Assembly (NCBI RefSeq): GCF_000230995.2
Contig: NC_019973.1
Coordinates: 2,804,001-2,868,000 of the forward strand
DNA: 64,000 bases
From: Mesorhizobium australicum WSM2073
Lineage (GTDB): Bacteria; Pseudomonadota; Alphaproteobacteria; Rhizobiales; Rhizobiaceae
Reading direction: 5' to 3'
Part shown: in pieces, positions 1 to 7,479 of the stretch
Layout: every line of letters begins with the position of its first letter
Numbering within the stretch: position 1 is the stretch's first letter
Program-made: the position numbers and the translations under genes
Notes under the pieces: generated by a model
The model's input: the letters and a program-made list of their open reading frames with translations, nothing else
Databases searched by the model: none
Told to the model about the DNA's origin: nothing

Positions 1-981
1 CTCTTCATCGCTCATGTGAAGGTAGAGCGCTTTTAACGTCTGCTGTGCTTTGTCGAATAGTTGGCGACTGATGATAGGTTCAAAGGCGTTGTCCGCCCTG
101 ACCCATTGATCCGGAGGATTGTACACAGCCTTGGTTTTGAGTCTGGTGCAGCGTCTATTCCAAACGTTGTTGCCGATATACTTCTCATTGGTCAGGACAC
201 GGCGCACGCCATAGGCCTTCCAAGGCCGGCCGAAGTCGTTCAGGATCCCCCGGGCATTCAGATATTTCGCGATTTGAGGTTCGTTCTTGCATGACCTGAC
301 GAAAAGGCGAAAGATCAATCGAACAGTAGCTATCTCTTCCGGTGGCCCCGGTACGATGATCACCCGGTCTGTCTGGAAGTTCTTGTGTTCGTAGCGGGCG
401 AGGATGAGTTTGGGCTGTCCGAACTGGTCAACCATCAGACGCCTTAGTCCAAGCCCCTGCATGCCGCCTACGTGGAAGCCCATGCGGGCCATCCTCACCT
501 GGCCCAAAAAGACCCTCTGTGACAACATCCGGCTGTACTCTGCAGCCATGCTGCGCTTTATGGCCTTGAGTACATCGGATCCGACGGTGCCATCATTCGC
601 GAATTGCTCGGCGCAAAACTCGATCCGTACACCCGCCATCTGACATCGATATTCGTAGGAAGCGCTTTCATCGACGCTTTGGAACCGGCCCCATCTGCTC
701 ACGTCGTAGACGACGACCGTCTCGTAATCGGCGAGTCCGTGTTCAATGTCGAACAGCAGCTTCTTGAGGCCGGGACGGCCTTCTATGTGCAGCCCGCTAC
801 GGCCGGGGTCTTCATAGGTGGCGACGATGTCGTACCCCATGACCTCTGCATAACCGCGGATTGCATCCTTCTGATTCTCAAGGGAATAAGTCTGGTGCTC
901 GGTGGACATTCGTACGTATTGAGCCGCGCGAACCCTTCTCCTCTCCTTAGGAGGTTCGCGGGCCGCAGCAACCTTGTCCAT
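1..981 (-). CDS. Large serine recombinase (partial, C-terminus outside window)
   Basis: Serine-type site-specific recombinase, cut by the window edge. The minus-strand frame is open from the ATG at 981 to base 1 without a stop (327 residues). A resolvase domain spans about residues 15-160: Ser26 in YVRMSTEHQ is the expected catalytic serine, with EDPGRSG at 57-63 and YDVSRWGR at 92-99. From about 175 the chain runs into the 'Recombinase' domain, ending in ISRQLFDKAQ (304-313), which normally precedes a zinc ribbon and coiled coil that here lie off the window. Enzymes of this build integrate, excise or invert DNA through a serine-linked double-strand break. No good ribosome site precedes the ATG, so the start is the least certain part. 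Integrase and abortive-infection debris follow within 4 kb, so this is probably the edge of a mobile region. The target site is unknown. Confidence 0.9.
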   Translation of the reverse strand, partial: MDKVAAAREPPKERRRVRAAQYVRMSTEHQTYSLENQKDAIRGYAEVMGYDIVATYEDPGRSGLHIEGRPGLKKLLFDIEHGLADYETVVVYDVSRWGRFQSVDESASYEYRCQMAGVRIEFCAEQFANDGTVGSDVLKAIKRSMAAEYSRMLSQRVFLGQVRMARMGFHVGGMQGLGLRRLMVDQFGQPKLILARYEHKNFQTDRVIIVPGPPEEIATVRLIFRLFVRSCKNEPQIAKYLNARGILNDFGRPWKAYGVRRVLTNEKYIGNNVWNRRCTRLKTKAVYNPPDQWVRADNAFEPIISRQLFDKAQQTLKALYLHMSDEE

Positions 982-1207
982 CGCCTTGCACCATTGGGAC
1001 GATTGCCAATCCTAGCGCTCAGCGCATAGCAATTCCAGTCCAGTTTAATCGAATCGTCCGTCCGGCTGGCTTCGCGCTTTGAAAACCATGGCTTTCAACT
1101 CATGGGAAACCCTGACTCACTTCGTGAGAGCCCGTGCCCCCGTTCCGCCGCAATGCGCCCGCACGGGACCGTTGATAGGGATTTCAGAGTTTTAAGGGAG
1201 ATATTAC

Positions 1208-1525
1208 ATGACCTTTCACAAAGCCATTGCCGCCGTGCTGTTGGCTGGCGCTGTCGCCGGCTGCCAGTCGCAGACAGAGGGCCAGCAGCGCGCCACGACA
1301 GGCGCGCTCCTCGGCGGCGCCGGCGGCGCGCTCGTCGGCCAGGCGATCGGCGGTAACACCAAGAGCACGGTCATCGGCGCCGCCAGCGGCGCGCTGCTCG
1401 GAGCCGTCGTTGGCTCTGCCACCACCCCGCAGCGCCGCGAGGACCAGCTCTGCCGCTACCAGGACCGCTACGGCCGCATCTACACCGCGCCGTGCGACGA
1501 CCGCTATTACAACGGCAATTATTGA
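1208..1525 (+). CDS. Glycine-zipper outer-membrane lipoprotein
   Basis: Small lipoprotein of 105 residues. The N-terminus is a short signal peptide ending in a lipobox (LLAGAVAGC, Cys19), so the mature protein is probably lipidated and membrane-anchored. Residues about 28-72 are Gly/Ala-rich with GxxxG repeats (GALLGGAGGALVGQAIGG), the 'YMGG-like' glycine zipper found in SlyB/Rick17kDa-type proteins. The C-terminal third is polar with CRYQDRYGRIY and two cysteines. A clear ribosome site (AAGGGAG, about 1194-1200) sits before the ATG. It stands alone, with no operon partners. Its cellular role is not established; proteins of this kind are generally envelope-structural or stress related. The start and lipobox are well supported. 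Confidence 0.85.
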   Translation: MTFHKAIAAVLLAGAVAGCQSQTEGQQRATTGALLGGAGGALVGQAIGGNTKSTVIGAASGALLGAVVGSATTPQRREDQLCRYQDRYGRIYTAPCDDRYYNGNY

Positions 1526-2100
1526 GGCCCGCGGGCGCTGCGGAGGCCAATATACGGGCGGCTTGCCGGCTGTCCGCCGAATTGAGGAGCGTGCCGGAAC
1601 CTTCAGCGCCGGAGCGTCCTAACGCCTCGCCAAACCCGATCGTGGCGCTGCTGTTGCGACGTCGCCCGCTTCGTGATCGACGTTCCCAGCGACCTGGCCA
1701 AGCCAACGCAAGGCCGACTAGATGAGGAGGTCGAGAGCGTTTTTCCCGTCACGCTCGCGCCGGACAAGGCAGTCATGATAGCGTTCCAGAACGAAAGGGA
1801 CACCGGAATACGTGCCTCAAACGCGACTAGCCCTTGGACGGACAGGCGGTTGTCCGCGGACAACTGAAGTGTGGCAGACAAGGCCCGACGCGGGGTTAGG
1901 GAGGCGGACGCGTTTGCTTGGTCATGCAAGATCTCAACAGGGAGGGGCGAAGAACGCGTGCTGGTCGGCCTGACTCGACGTCTCATCGCTGACGGGTAGA
2001 CGGAGGACGAGTCCACTGATTTCGCCTGCGAGCAGCTACTGCCATCTGATTATCTGGGAACTGGCTTCGGTTTCAGAAGTTCGCCCTTGAGGCATAGGCG
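1526..2100. other. Intergenic/decayed stretch
   Basis: No gene is supported here. A plus-strand open stretch at about 1673-1867 reads with protein-like composition (VIDVPSDLAKP..., then FPVTLAPDKAVMIAF) but lacks a ribosome site, ends abruptly and matches no family I recognise. It may be a remnant belonging to the decayed AbiEii-like gene that follows. Confidence 0.4.
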
Positions 2101-2539
2101 TTGACTTCATCCGGAGCGCTGACAACGATGCCCGTTCGAATCCGTGTGGTGGAAGGCAGGACGGTGCGTCTTGAAACCATTCCGGAAATTATCGCCAAGA
2201 AGGTCTTTATCGCGGATCGCAAGCCAACCCGCGCGACATCTCCGATATCGCCGCTGCAGGCCGGTCGCAATTGGGCGAGAACCTCAACGCCCCGCGCGCG
2301 CTTCCCGAACAGGTCGCTCGCACCAAAGAGCGAATGGAAAGCCCAACCCGGAATTCGTCAGTCGCTCCATTGCGCAACTGATGATAATGCCCGACTACGA
2401 AGCATCGCCCGCCGACAGCCTGGTCGCAGCGATTGCTTTGCTCGACGACGTGTTGTCATCACCTCAAGCACTTAACCGCCTCACGGCAGCGAACAATCGG
2501 GAGCGGTCTTTCAGAGCCCGGATGCCTTGGTGCGGTTAA
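2101..2539 (+). pseudogene. AbiEii/AbiGii-type nucleotidyltransferase toxin remnant
   Basis: C-terminal part of an AbiEii-family nucleotidyltransferase (the toxin half of type IV abortive-infection systems), broken by frameshifts. The first frame reads RTVRLETIPEIIAKKV (about 2157-2205), the conserved 'RLETxxEIxAKK' block. The frame then shifts and continues with SQANPRDISDIAAAGRSQLG (about 2216-2275) and ALPEQVARTKERMES. A second shift leads to NPEFVSRSIAQLMIMPDY and ADSLVAAIALLDDVLSSP up to about 2475. No N-terminal nucleotidyltransferase motif and no AbiEi-type antitoxin gene is visible, so the gene is 5'-truncated as well as frameshifted. Assigning the family from these blocks is my inference from memory of the motif, but three consecutive blocks in the right order make it fairly secure. 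Confidence 0.6.
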
Positions 2540-2665
2540 CCCGAACGATCGCGACGCCGCTGGTACTTGCGGGTCATCTCGGCGCTGGCGTGGCTAGCTG
2601 CCTTTGCACATGGCGTTCATCAATCTCCGCCGAGGACGCGAGGCCTGCGCGCAGCTAGGCGTTGG
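2536..2665 (-). pseudogene. Tyrosine integrase 3' end, degenerate copy A
   Basis: Remnant of the last roughly 45 codons of a tyrosine recombinase. On the minus strand it reads RAGLASSAEIDERHVQRQLA, then after a one-base shift HASAEMTRKYQRRRDRSG and a stop. This parallels the end of the longer integrase remnant at 3707-4265 (LRAGLASSVEVDERYVQKQL, then GHASAEMTRRYQRRRDRF). The two DNA stretches align base by base with many substitutions, so they are diverged relatives and not a recent duplication. The Arg of the second RxxH-type box and the nucleophile Tyr region (TRKYQRRR) are recognisable. It is too short to be functional. Confidence 0.65.
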
Positions 2666-2709
2666 CAACAGCTTGAATTGGTTCAATCCTTGAAAGTTGT
2701 CGAGAACTG

Positions 2710-2752
2710 CCATACCTTTTGCACAGGAAATATGACTCTCGATATGGTATGG
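2710..2752 (+). promoter_or_regulatory. Inverted repeat at the RES-Xre operon start
   Basis: CCATACC (2710-2716) is repeated inverted as GGTATGG (2746-2752), 29 bases apart, immediately upstream of and touching the antitoxin start codon. Xre-type antitoxins commonly autorepress their own operon, so this is a plausible operator. That role is inferred from position and symmetry only. Confidence 0.4.
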
Positions 2753-3150
2753 TGAATATTGTGGCCCATGCACTCAAGAAACCCGAGCAGAACGGATCTC
2801 TCATCTTGTCCTATATGGACCGGAACGGGAAGATTGCGATCGAGCAGGTCGCGGACGGTTTTGGCATGTCCAAAGGCCAATTAGCCCAGACCGCCGGTCT
2901 TGCGCGCGAGACCCTTTATCGATCAGAGCGTAGCGCCACGGTAAAGACCCAGGGGCGTCTACGGGAAATGCTCGAGATCATCAGCCGCGTGTCGGATTGG
3001 GCGGGCGGCAAGGAGCAGGCGATGGCTTGGTACCGGGCTCAGCCGCTTCCAGCGTTTGGGGGACGCACCGCTGAGGCGCTGGTGAAGGACGGCAAGGCAG
3101 CAGCGGTCCGTGATTATCTCGATCACATGGCCGTTGGCGGGTTTGCATGA
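2749..3150 (+). CDS. Xre/MbcA/ParS-type antitoxin
   Basis: Antitoxin of a RES-Xre toxin-antitoxin pair, about 133 residues from the ATG at 2749 (an upstream TTG at 2719 is also in frame but starts before the operator-like repeat). The N-terminal half carries an Xre-like helix-turn-helix (IAIEQVADGFGMSKGQLAQT, then AGLARETLYRSER). The C-terminal half is the MbcA/ParS toxin-binding domain, with ISRVSDWAGGKEQAMAWYRA and the conserved PLPAFGGRTAEALVKDGK ending in VRDYLDHM. It should bind and neutralise the downstream RES toxin and repress the operon. Stop and toxin start overlap by 4 bases (ATGA), which indicates translational coupling. Complete and apparently intact. Confidence 0.88.
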   Translation: MVNIVAHALKKPEQNGSLILSYMDRNGKIAIEQVADGFGMSKGQLAQTAGLARETLYRSERSATVKTQGRLREMLEIISRVSDWAGGKEQAMAWYRAQPLPAFGGRTAEALVKDGKAAAVRDYLDHMAVGGFA

Positions 3151-3665
3151 AGTTCGTCAGAACCTGCTACCGCGCACACGATCCACGTTGGGCATTCAAG
3201 CCGACTTCCGGCGAAGGAGCGGCGAGCCGAGGCGCCCGATTCAATCCCAAAGGCGTGCCGGCACTCTATCTGGCACTGACCATCATGACTGCGATCAAGG
3301 AAGCCAACCAGGGCTTCGCACAGCGTATCGATCCGTGCGTGCTTTGCTCCTATGAGATCGATTGTGACGACATTGCCGATCTGACAACGCAAGAGGGGAG
3401 GGAAGAGTTTTCTGTAACGCTCGAAGAGATGGCCTGCGCCTGGGCAACGGCTCTCAGCGACGGAGAGCGCCCGGCGTCCTGGTCCATTTACGACCGGTTG
3501 CGCCCTCGAAATATTGCCGGCATTGTGGTCCCAAGTTTCGCGCCGGGCGCAGAGATTGAGGATCGCAACCTCGTCCTTTGGAACTGGGGTCCGGATCTGC
3601 CGCACAAGATAACCGTATTCGACCCGAGCGGCCGGTTGCCGAAGGACCAGCTGTCCTGGCCATAA
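3147..3665 (+). CDS. RES-domain toxin (NAD+-depleting)
   Basis: RES-domain protein of 172 residues, the toxin partner of the preceding Xre antitoxin. Characterised RES toxins lower cellular NAD+ and stall growth. Family landmarks are the N-terminal YRAHDPRWAFKPTSGEGA with GARFNPKGVPALYLAL (the Arg, Gly and substrate-pocket region), IKEANQGF carrying the conserved Glu, and the later ASWSIYDRLR segment, followed by GIVVPSFAPG and NLVLWNWG, which are typical of the C-terminal half. The length is normal for the short RES group. It starts inside the antitoxin stop (4-base overlap). The module sits between two diverged remnants of the same integrase 3' end, suggesting acquisition with a mobile element. 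Confidence 0.88.
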   Translation: MKFVRTCYRAHDPRWAFKPTSGEGAASRGARFNPKGVPALYLALTIMTAIKEANQGFAQRIDPCVLCSYEIDCDDIADLTTQEGREEFSVTLEEMACAWATALSDGERPASWSIYDRLRPRNIAGIVVPSFAPGAEIEDRNLVLWNWGPDLPHKITVFDPSGRLPKDQLSWP

Positions 3666-3706
3666 CGCAGTCTCGGCATCCCAAGGCAGGGGAGGACGCT
3701 TGCGCC

Positions 3707-4265
3707 CTACAGTCCACTGGCCTCGGTGAGATTGACACGGAAACGATCGCGCCGGCGCTGATAGCGGCGAGTCATTTCAGCCGAGGCATGGCCGAGTTGT
3801 TTTTGCACATAGCGCTCGTCGACTTCAACCGAGGAGGCAAGCCCTGCACGTAAGGAATGGCCCGAGAATTTTGTCGCGCGATCACCTTCGGACAGGTCGC
3901 CGCGGACACCAGCGGCCAGAGCGGTGCGCTTGACCAGTCGCGCCACTTCCTGGTCGTTGAGCCGCTCGGCGCCGACCGTCTTGCCTTGGCCGGTGACGCG
4001 CCGGAAGAGGGACCATGGGCGATCCGCGCCAGCTTCAGCCAGGTCTGCAGGGCGACAACCGGGCAAGTGGCACCGGACGAGCCGCGGCCGATTTCGACCT
4101 CGCGCCAGCCGGTCTTTCCGCGCAAGGTCACCAAAATCCCTTTGTCGGGAAAGAACTCGATCCAGCCGGAAGAATCCTCGGTCTGATCGCGGCCGACGTC
4201 GAGCCAGACGATTTCGGAGCGGCGCAGAAGCCGGGGTGTCTATTGAGCGCGACTGGAATGCGTCA
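3707..4265 (-). pseudogene. Tyrosine recombinase (integrase) C-terminal half, frameshifted
   Basis: C-terminal catalytic half of a tyrosine integrase. The upstream part reads LLRRSEIVWLDVGRDQ (the first catalytic Arg box), then VTLRGKTGWREVEIGRG and CPVVALQTWLKLARIAHGP. A frameshift near 4020 moves the frame to LFRRVTGQGKTVGAERLNDQEVARLV..., GHSLRAGLASS (the HxxR box) and VQKQLGHASAEMTRRYQRRR with the nucleophile Tyr, stopping at 3707. The N-terminal SAM-like DNA-binding half is missing. With both truncation and frameshift it cannot be active. Copy A at 2536-2665 is a shorter, more decayed relative. Confidence 0.8.
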
Positions 4266-4284
4266 GCATTAGCTCAGGAATGAA

Positions 4285-4868
4285 ATGGGGGCGCACGTGC
4301 TACCTTCACCTGGCCTGGAAAGGCTGAACGCATTTTCCGATGGCGTGTTCGCCGTACTGATCACAGTTCTAGTTTTGGACCTGCGCCCGCCGGAAGTGCC
4401 GACTCTCAAAGCCCTTCTGGCATCATGGGAAACCTGGCTTAGCTACGGTGTAAGCTATCTCTTCATTGCGATTGTCTGGGCGACCACCATCATCTCTTGC
4501 GCTACGCGAAAGAGAGCACGGCATCCTTAATGTGGTACAATTTCGCGCACCTGTTCTCAGTCTCGCTGCTCCCCCTGGCCATGGCATGGATGGCCGCAAG
4601 CGAGTTGGCACCGCAGCCGGTCGCCTTCTATGCGACCGTATTCTTCCTGGTTAACCTGACATATCTATTGTTGATCCGCGAACTCATTGATCCGTTGCCA
4701 GAGGAGGAGGTGTCACCACAAGTGCGGCGGCTCATGCGCCTACGTGCCATGATTACGCTCAGCCTTTTTGGGCTCGCCGCTATCTTGGCATTGAGCTACC
4801 CGATCGTCGGACTGGGGATCTGTAGTTGTTGCCTGGCAGTCTATCTGAAGCCCCAGGCGCGCGGGTGA
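4285..4868 (+). pseudogene. TMEM175-family (DUF1211) membrane protein, frameshifted
   Basis: Bacterial TMEM175-type protein, a family of small potassium-conducting channels. The ATG at 4285 opens with ERLNAFSDGVFAVLITVLVL, containing the FSDGVFAV signature of transmembrane helix 1. The frame runs to YLFIAIVWA and then shifts near 4480, where the expected NHHHLLRYA motif appears as DHHHLLRYA in the next frame. The second part carries NFAHLFSVSLLPLAMAWMA, ATVFFLVNLTYLLLIREL and a final hydrophobic helix, ending at 4868. Joined, the two parts make a normal roughly 195-residue six-helix protein. Only one base separates it from an intact gene, so either a recent mutation or a sequencing error is possible. 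Confidence 0.75.
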
Positions 4869-5229
4869 TAAGGAACGGACTGAATGCGGCGCGGCCACGC
4901 GACGACCTTTTGTACGGCGTCGCGCGGTGCCGATCAAGTTTCAACTCGAAAAGCCCCCCACCTTGCGGCATGGAGAGTTCTGGAGGGTGCTGGATCAAAC
5001 AGTAAAGGCTCAACTTGCCGGCGCCTGTTTCGACGCGATCACGCTGGCGGCGTTCGGGACTGGGGCAGGCGACAGCTCTCGGGCGCTGCGTCGGCCTCCA
5101 TCATTCCTTTACAATCTTTGCCGGAACCCGCCTGCAACTTTGCAGCGGCCAAAGAATGCTATCCGGTACCGGATCGGGGAGGATCGGCCTTTTCATGGCC
5201 TGCGGCTAATTGCCGAAAGACGGAAAGAC
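4869..5229. other. Intergenic stretch
   Basis: I see no convincing gene, RNA or terminator. Open frames on both strands lack ribosome sites and family resemblance. Confidence 0.4.
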
Positions 5230-5382
5230 CTAAATCTCTTTCATCACCCTGGCTGCTCGCACGAGCGATGTCCAGTCAGCGCCCATCGCTGCGACAAGGT
5301 CACGAGCATCCTCATCGGATATTCCAGTGTGGTCTACTAGCTTCCGTGCCAGCAATTCGAATGCTAATTCTATAATTGTCAC
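5230..5382 (-). CDS. Small hypothetical protein (50 aa)
   Basis: Short minus-strand gene from a GTG at 5382 to TAG at 5230. The product begins VTIIELAFELLARKLVD and ends DLVAAMGADWTSLVRAARVM plus three residues. It has strong amphipathic helix character, an acidic middle (ISDEDARD) and normal amino-acid use. No family is recognised; the final part resembles short helical proteins that rhizobia carry in accessory regions. The initiation codon is uncertain because no clear purine-rich site precedes it. It lies about 90 bases downstream of selO on the same strand and could share its transcript. Confidence 0.5.
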   Translation of the reverse strand: MTIIELAFELLARKLVDHTGISDEDARDLVAAMGADWTSLVRAARVMKEI

Positions 5383-5469
5383 AGGTCGGACCCTTCCGAA
5401 AACAGCACGACGATAGCATGCGAAAAGGCCTTCCGCATTTGCACATGTTAGATGGCCATCATGGATGTC

Positions 5470-6942
5470 TCATGTGCCACAGAATGTCTGTAGGACGCGT
5501 TCATCCGGGCGTGGCGGGTCAGCATAGCGTTCCATTTCCGGCTGCTCATCGAAGGGATGGCTCACGACCCCCAGAATCTCATCGAAGGGTGTGAAGTCGC
5601 CGTCCAGTGCCGTCTGTATCATCGCCTCAATGCGATGGTTGCGAGGGATGAATTTGGGATTGACGGCATGCATGACCGCCCGGCGCGTGGCTGTATCGGC
5701 TGTTTCACTGGCGATCCGCTCGCGCCACCGCACCGACCAGGCGTCGAATGCGGCTGGATCCCTAAACAGCTGCCGCGCCGTGCCCTGCCCTTCCGAGGCG
5801 TCGAGATCGTCGCCTAGGCGTCGAAAGCCGAGGGTAAAGTCGGCTTCGCCGCGAGCCAGCACATCGAGGAAATCAGCCGCGAGCTGCAGGTCCGCCTCCG
5901 CCTCGGTCAGCAATCCGAGTTTTCTGCGGAACCCGCGCTGCAACATGGCCTCATAGGAGGGCTGAAACGACCTCAGCACCTCTTCGGCTTCTGCGACGGC
6001 TTCATTCTCATCCGTGCTCATGAGCGGCAGCAGCGTCTCGGCAAGGCGCGCAAGGTTCCATGTGGCGATGCGAGGCTGGTTGGCATAGGCATAGCGGCCG
6101 ACGCGGTCGATCGAGCTGAACACCGAGCCGGGGTCATAGGCGTCCATGAAGGCGCATGGGCCATAGTCGATGGTCTCGCCCGAGATCGCCATGTTGTCGG
6201 TGTTCATGACGCCGTGGATGAAGCCGACCAGCATCCAACGCGCCACCAGATCCGCTTGTGCTGTGACCACGGCGTCCAGCAAAGCGCGGTACCGCCGTGC
6301 TTGCCCTAACAAGTGCGGGAAATGACGCTCAATGGCATAGTCAGCGAGGATCTTGAGCCCCTCAGTGTCGTGGCGCGCGGCGAAATATTGGAAGGTGCCG
6401 ATCCGGATATGGCTTGCCGCCACTCGTGTCAGCACGGCGCCGGGCAGCCGGACCTCGCGATGCACGGGGTCGCCGGTGAGCACCGCCGCCAAGGTTCGCG
6501 TCGTCGGGATGCCCAGCGCCGCCATCGCTTCGCTGACCACATACTCACGTAGGACAGGACCCAGTGCGGCGCGGCCGTCACCGTTGCGCGAGAACCGCGT
6601 CGGCCCCGATCCCTTCAGCTGTATGTCGCGGCGGATGCCGTTGACGTCCACCACTTCGCCAAGCAGGAGGGCGCGACCGTCGCCGAGCTGAGGCACGAAA
6701 TTTCCGAACTGGTGGCCCGCATAGGCCAAGGCGACTGGCTGCAGGCCTTCCGGAAATCTGCTGCCGGCAAGCATCTCCACTCCGTCCGGGCTGGTGAACT
6801 GGTCGGCGTCGAGCCCTAGTTCCTCGGCGAGGGGTCGGTTGAAGCGGATCAGCCGAGGTTCGGACACCGGCTGCGGACCTGTTTGCGCGAAGAAGCGCTC
6901 GGGCAATTGTGCATAGCTGTTGCGCAGGGCGGGAAGCTGCAT
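5470..6942 (-). CDS. selO: Protein adenylyltransferase SelO (YdiU/UPF0061)
   Basis: SelO-family pseudokinase that transfers AMP from ATP to Ser/Thr/Tyr of target proteins, with a role in redox stress in bacteria and mitochondria. The start is placed at the ATG at 6942 (MQLPALRNSYAQLPERFF), giving 490 residues, the normal length; the longer open frame upstream to 7227 lacks family sequence. Typical blocks are YAGHQFGNFVPQLGDGRALLLGEV, the nucleotide-binding QLKGSGPTRFSRNGDGRAAL, the catalytic MNTDNMAISGETIDYGPCAF (inverted kinase active site, Asn and Asp metal ligands) and NPKFIPRNHRIE near the end. The C-terminus is Cys-containing (FCGT); in long SelO proteins this Cys position is where selenocysteine can occur. 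Monocistronic apart from the small gene downstream. Confidence 0.95.
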   Translation of the reverse strand: MQLPALRNSYAQLPERFFAQTGPQPVSEPRLIRFNRPLAEELGLDADQFTSPDGVEMLAGSRFPEGLQPVALAYAGHQFGNFVPQLGDGRALLLGEVVDVNGIRRDIQLKGSGPTRFSRNGDGRAALGPVLREYVVSEAMAALGIPTTRTLAAVLTGDPVHREVRLPGAVLTRVAASHIRIGTFQYFAARHDTEGLKILADYAIERHFPHLLGQARRYRALLDAVVTAQADLVARWMLVGFIHGVMNTDNMAISGETIDYGPCAFMDAYDPGSVFSSIDRVGRYAYANQPRIATWNLARLAETLLPLMSTDENEAVAEAEEVLRSFQPSYEAMLQRGFRRKLGLLTEAEADLQLAADFLDVLARGEADFTLGFRRLGDDLDASEGQGTARQLFRDPAAFDAWSVRWRERIASETADTATRRAVMHAVNPKFIPRNHRIEAMIQTALDGDFTPFDEILGVVSHPFDEQPEMERYADPPRPDERVLQTFCGT

Positions 6943-7479
6943 CTGGGTGCCTCGGGATTGTTCAGCAGTGGCAGGCAAGGTCACGGCGAGCTGGCTCTCA
7001 AGTGAAGGGGCCGGTCGGCCCCGTTCGGGGGGCATTCGTCGATATAGGGACGCAACGTCGCTGGTGCCATCGGATCCTCGGCTCGGCACCGGATAAGAGT
7101 TGGAATCAGACCCGGCCCTTAACAACCCGAGGCGAGGCCTGGGACCAGCATGCTGCCCCAACACGGTCGCAGCAACCCGAACATCCCGCCGAGCAGCTGA
7201 GAGCCATTGTTTCAAAGTCCAGGCCACCGTCCAATGATCGCATTCTCAACGCATTGTCGTACCGCGCCTCGAGCGGTCCCGGTCGGCGCGATCGGTTGCC
7301 GAAGGCACGTGAGATGGTGGTGGTAAGCGAACTCGGGCGCATCGGTTTGAGGTACCGGTCTGCGAGATCACGGTTTGAGTTTGGTGTTCTGATTTCATGA
7401 AGGGGTTAGCAATGCGGGGTTGCCTTACAATCGAATGCTATAGGGTCTGCTGCATGCTTTGAATTCGCCTAAAAGCCGT
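6943..7479. other. Intergenic stretch upstream of selO
   Basis: Contains the selO leader and the 3' flank of the ABC exporter gene, both read on the minus strand. No conserved gene is seen; the minus-strand frame that extends selO to 7227 has low-complexity Arg/Pro/Ser composition and is probably not translated. Confidence 0.4.

Noticed and set aside
5470..5481. SelO C-terminal Cys as a selenocysteine position with readthrough
   Set aside because: The codon at that position is a normal Cys codon followed two residues later by TGA; nothing suggests recoding.
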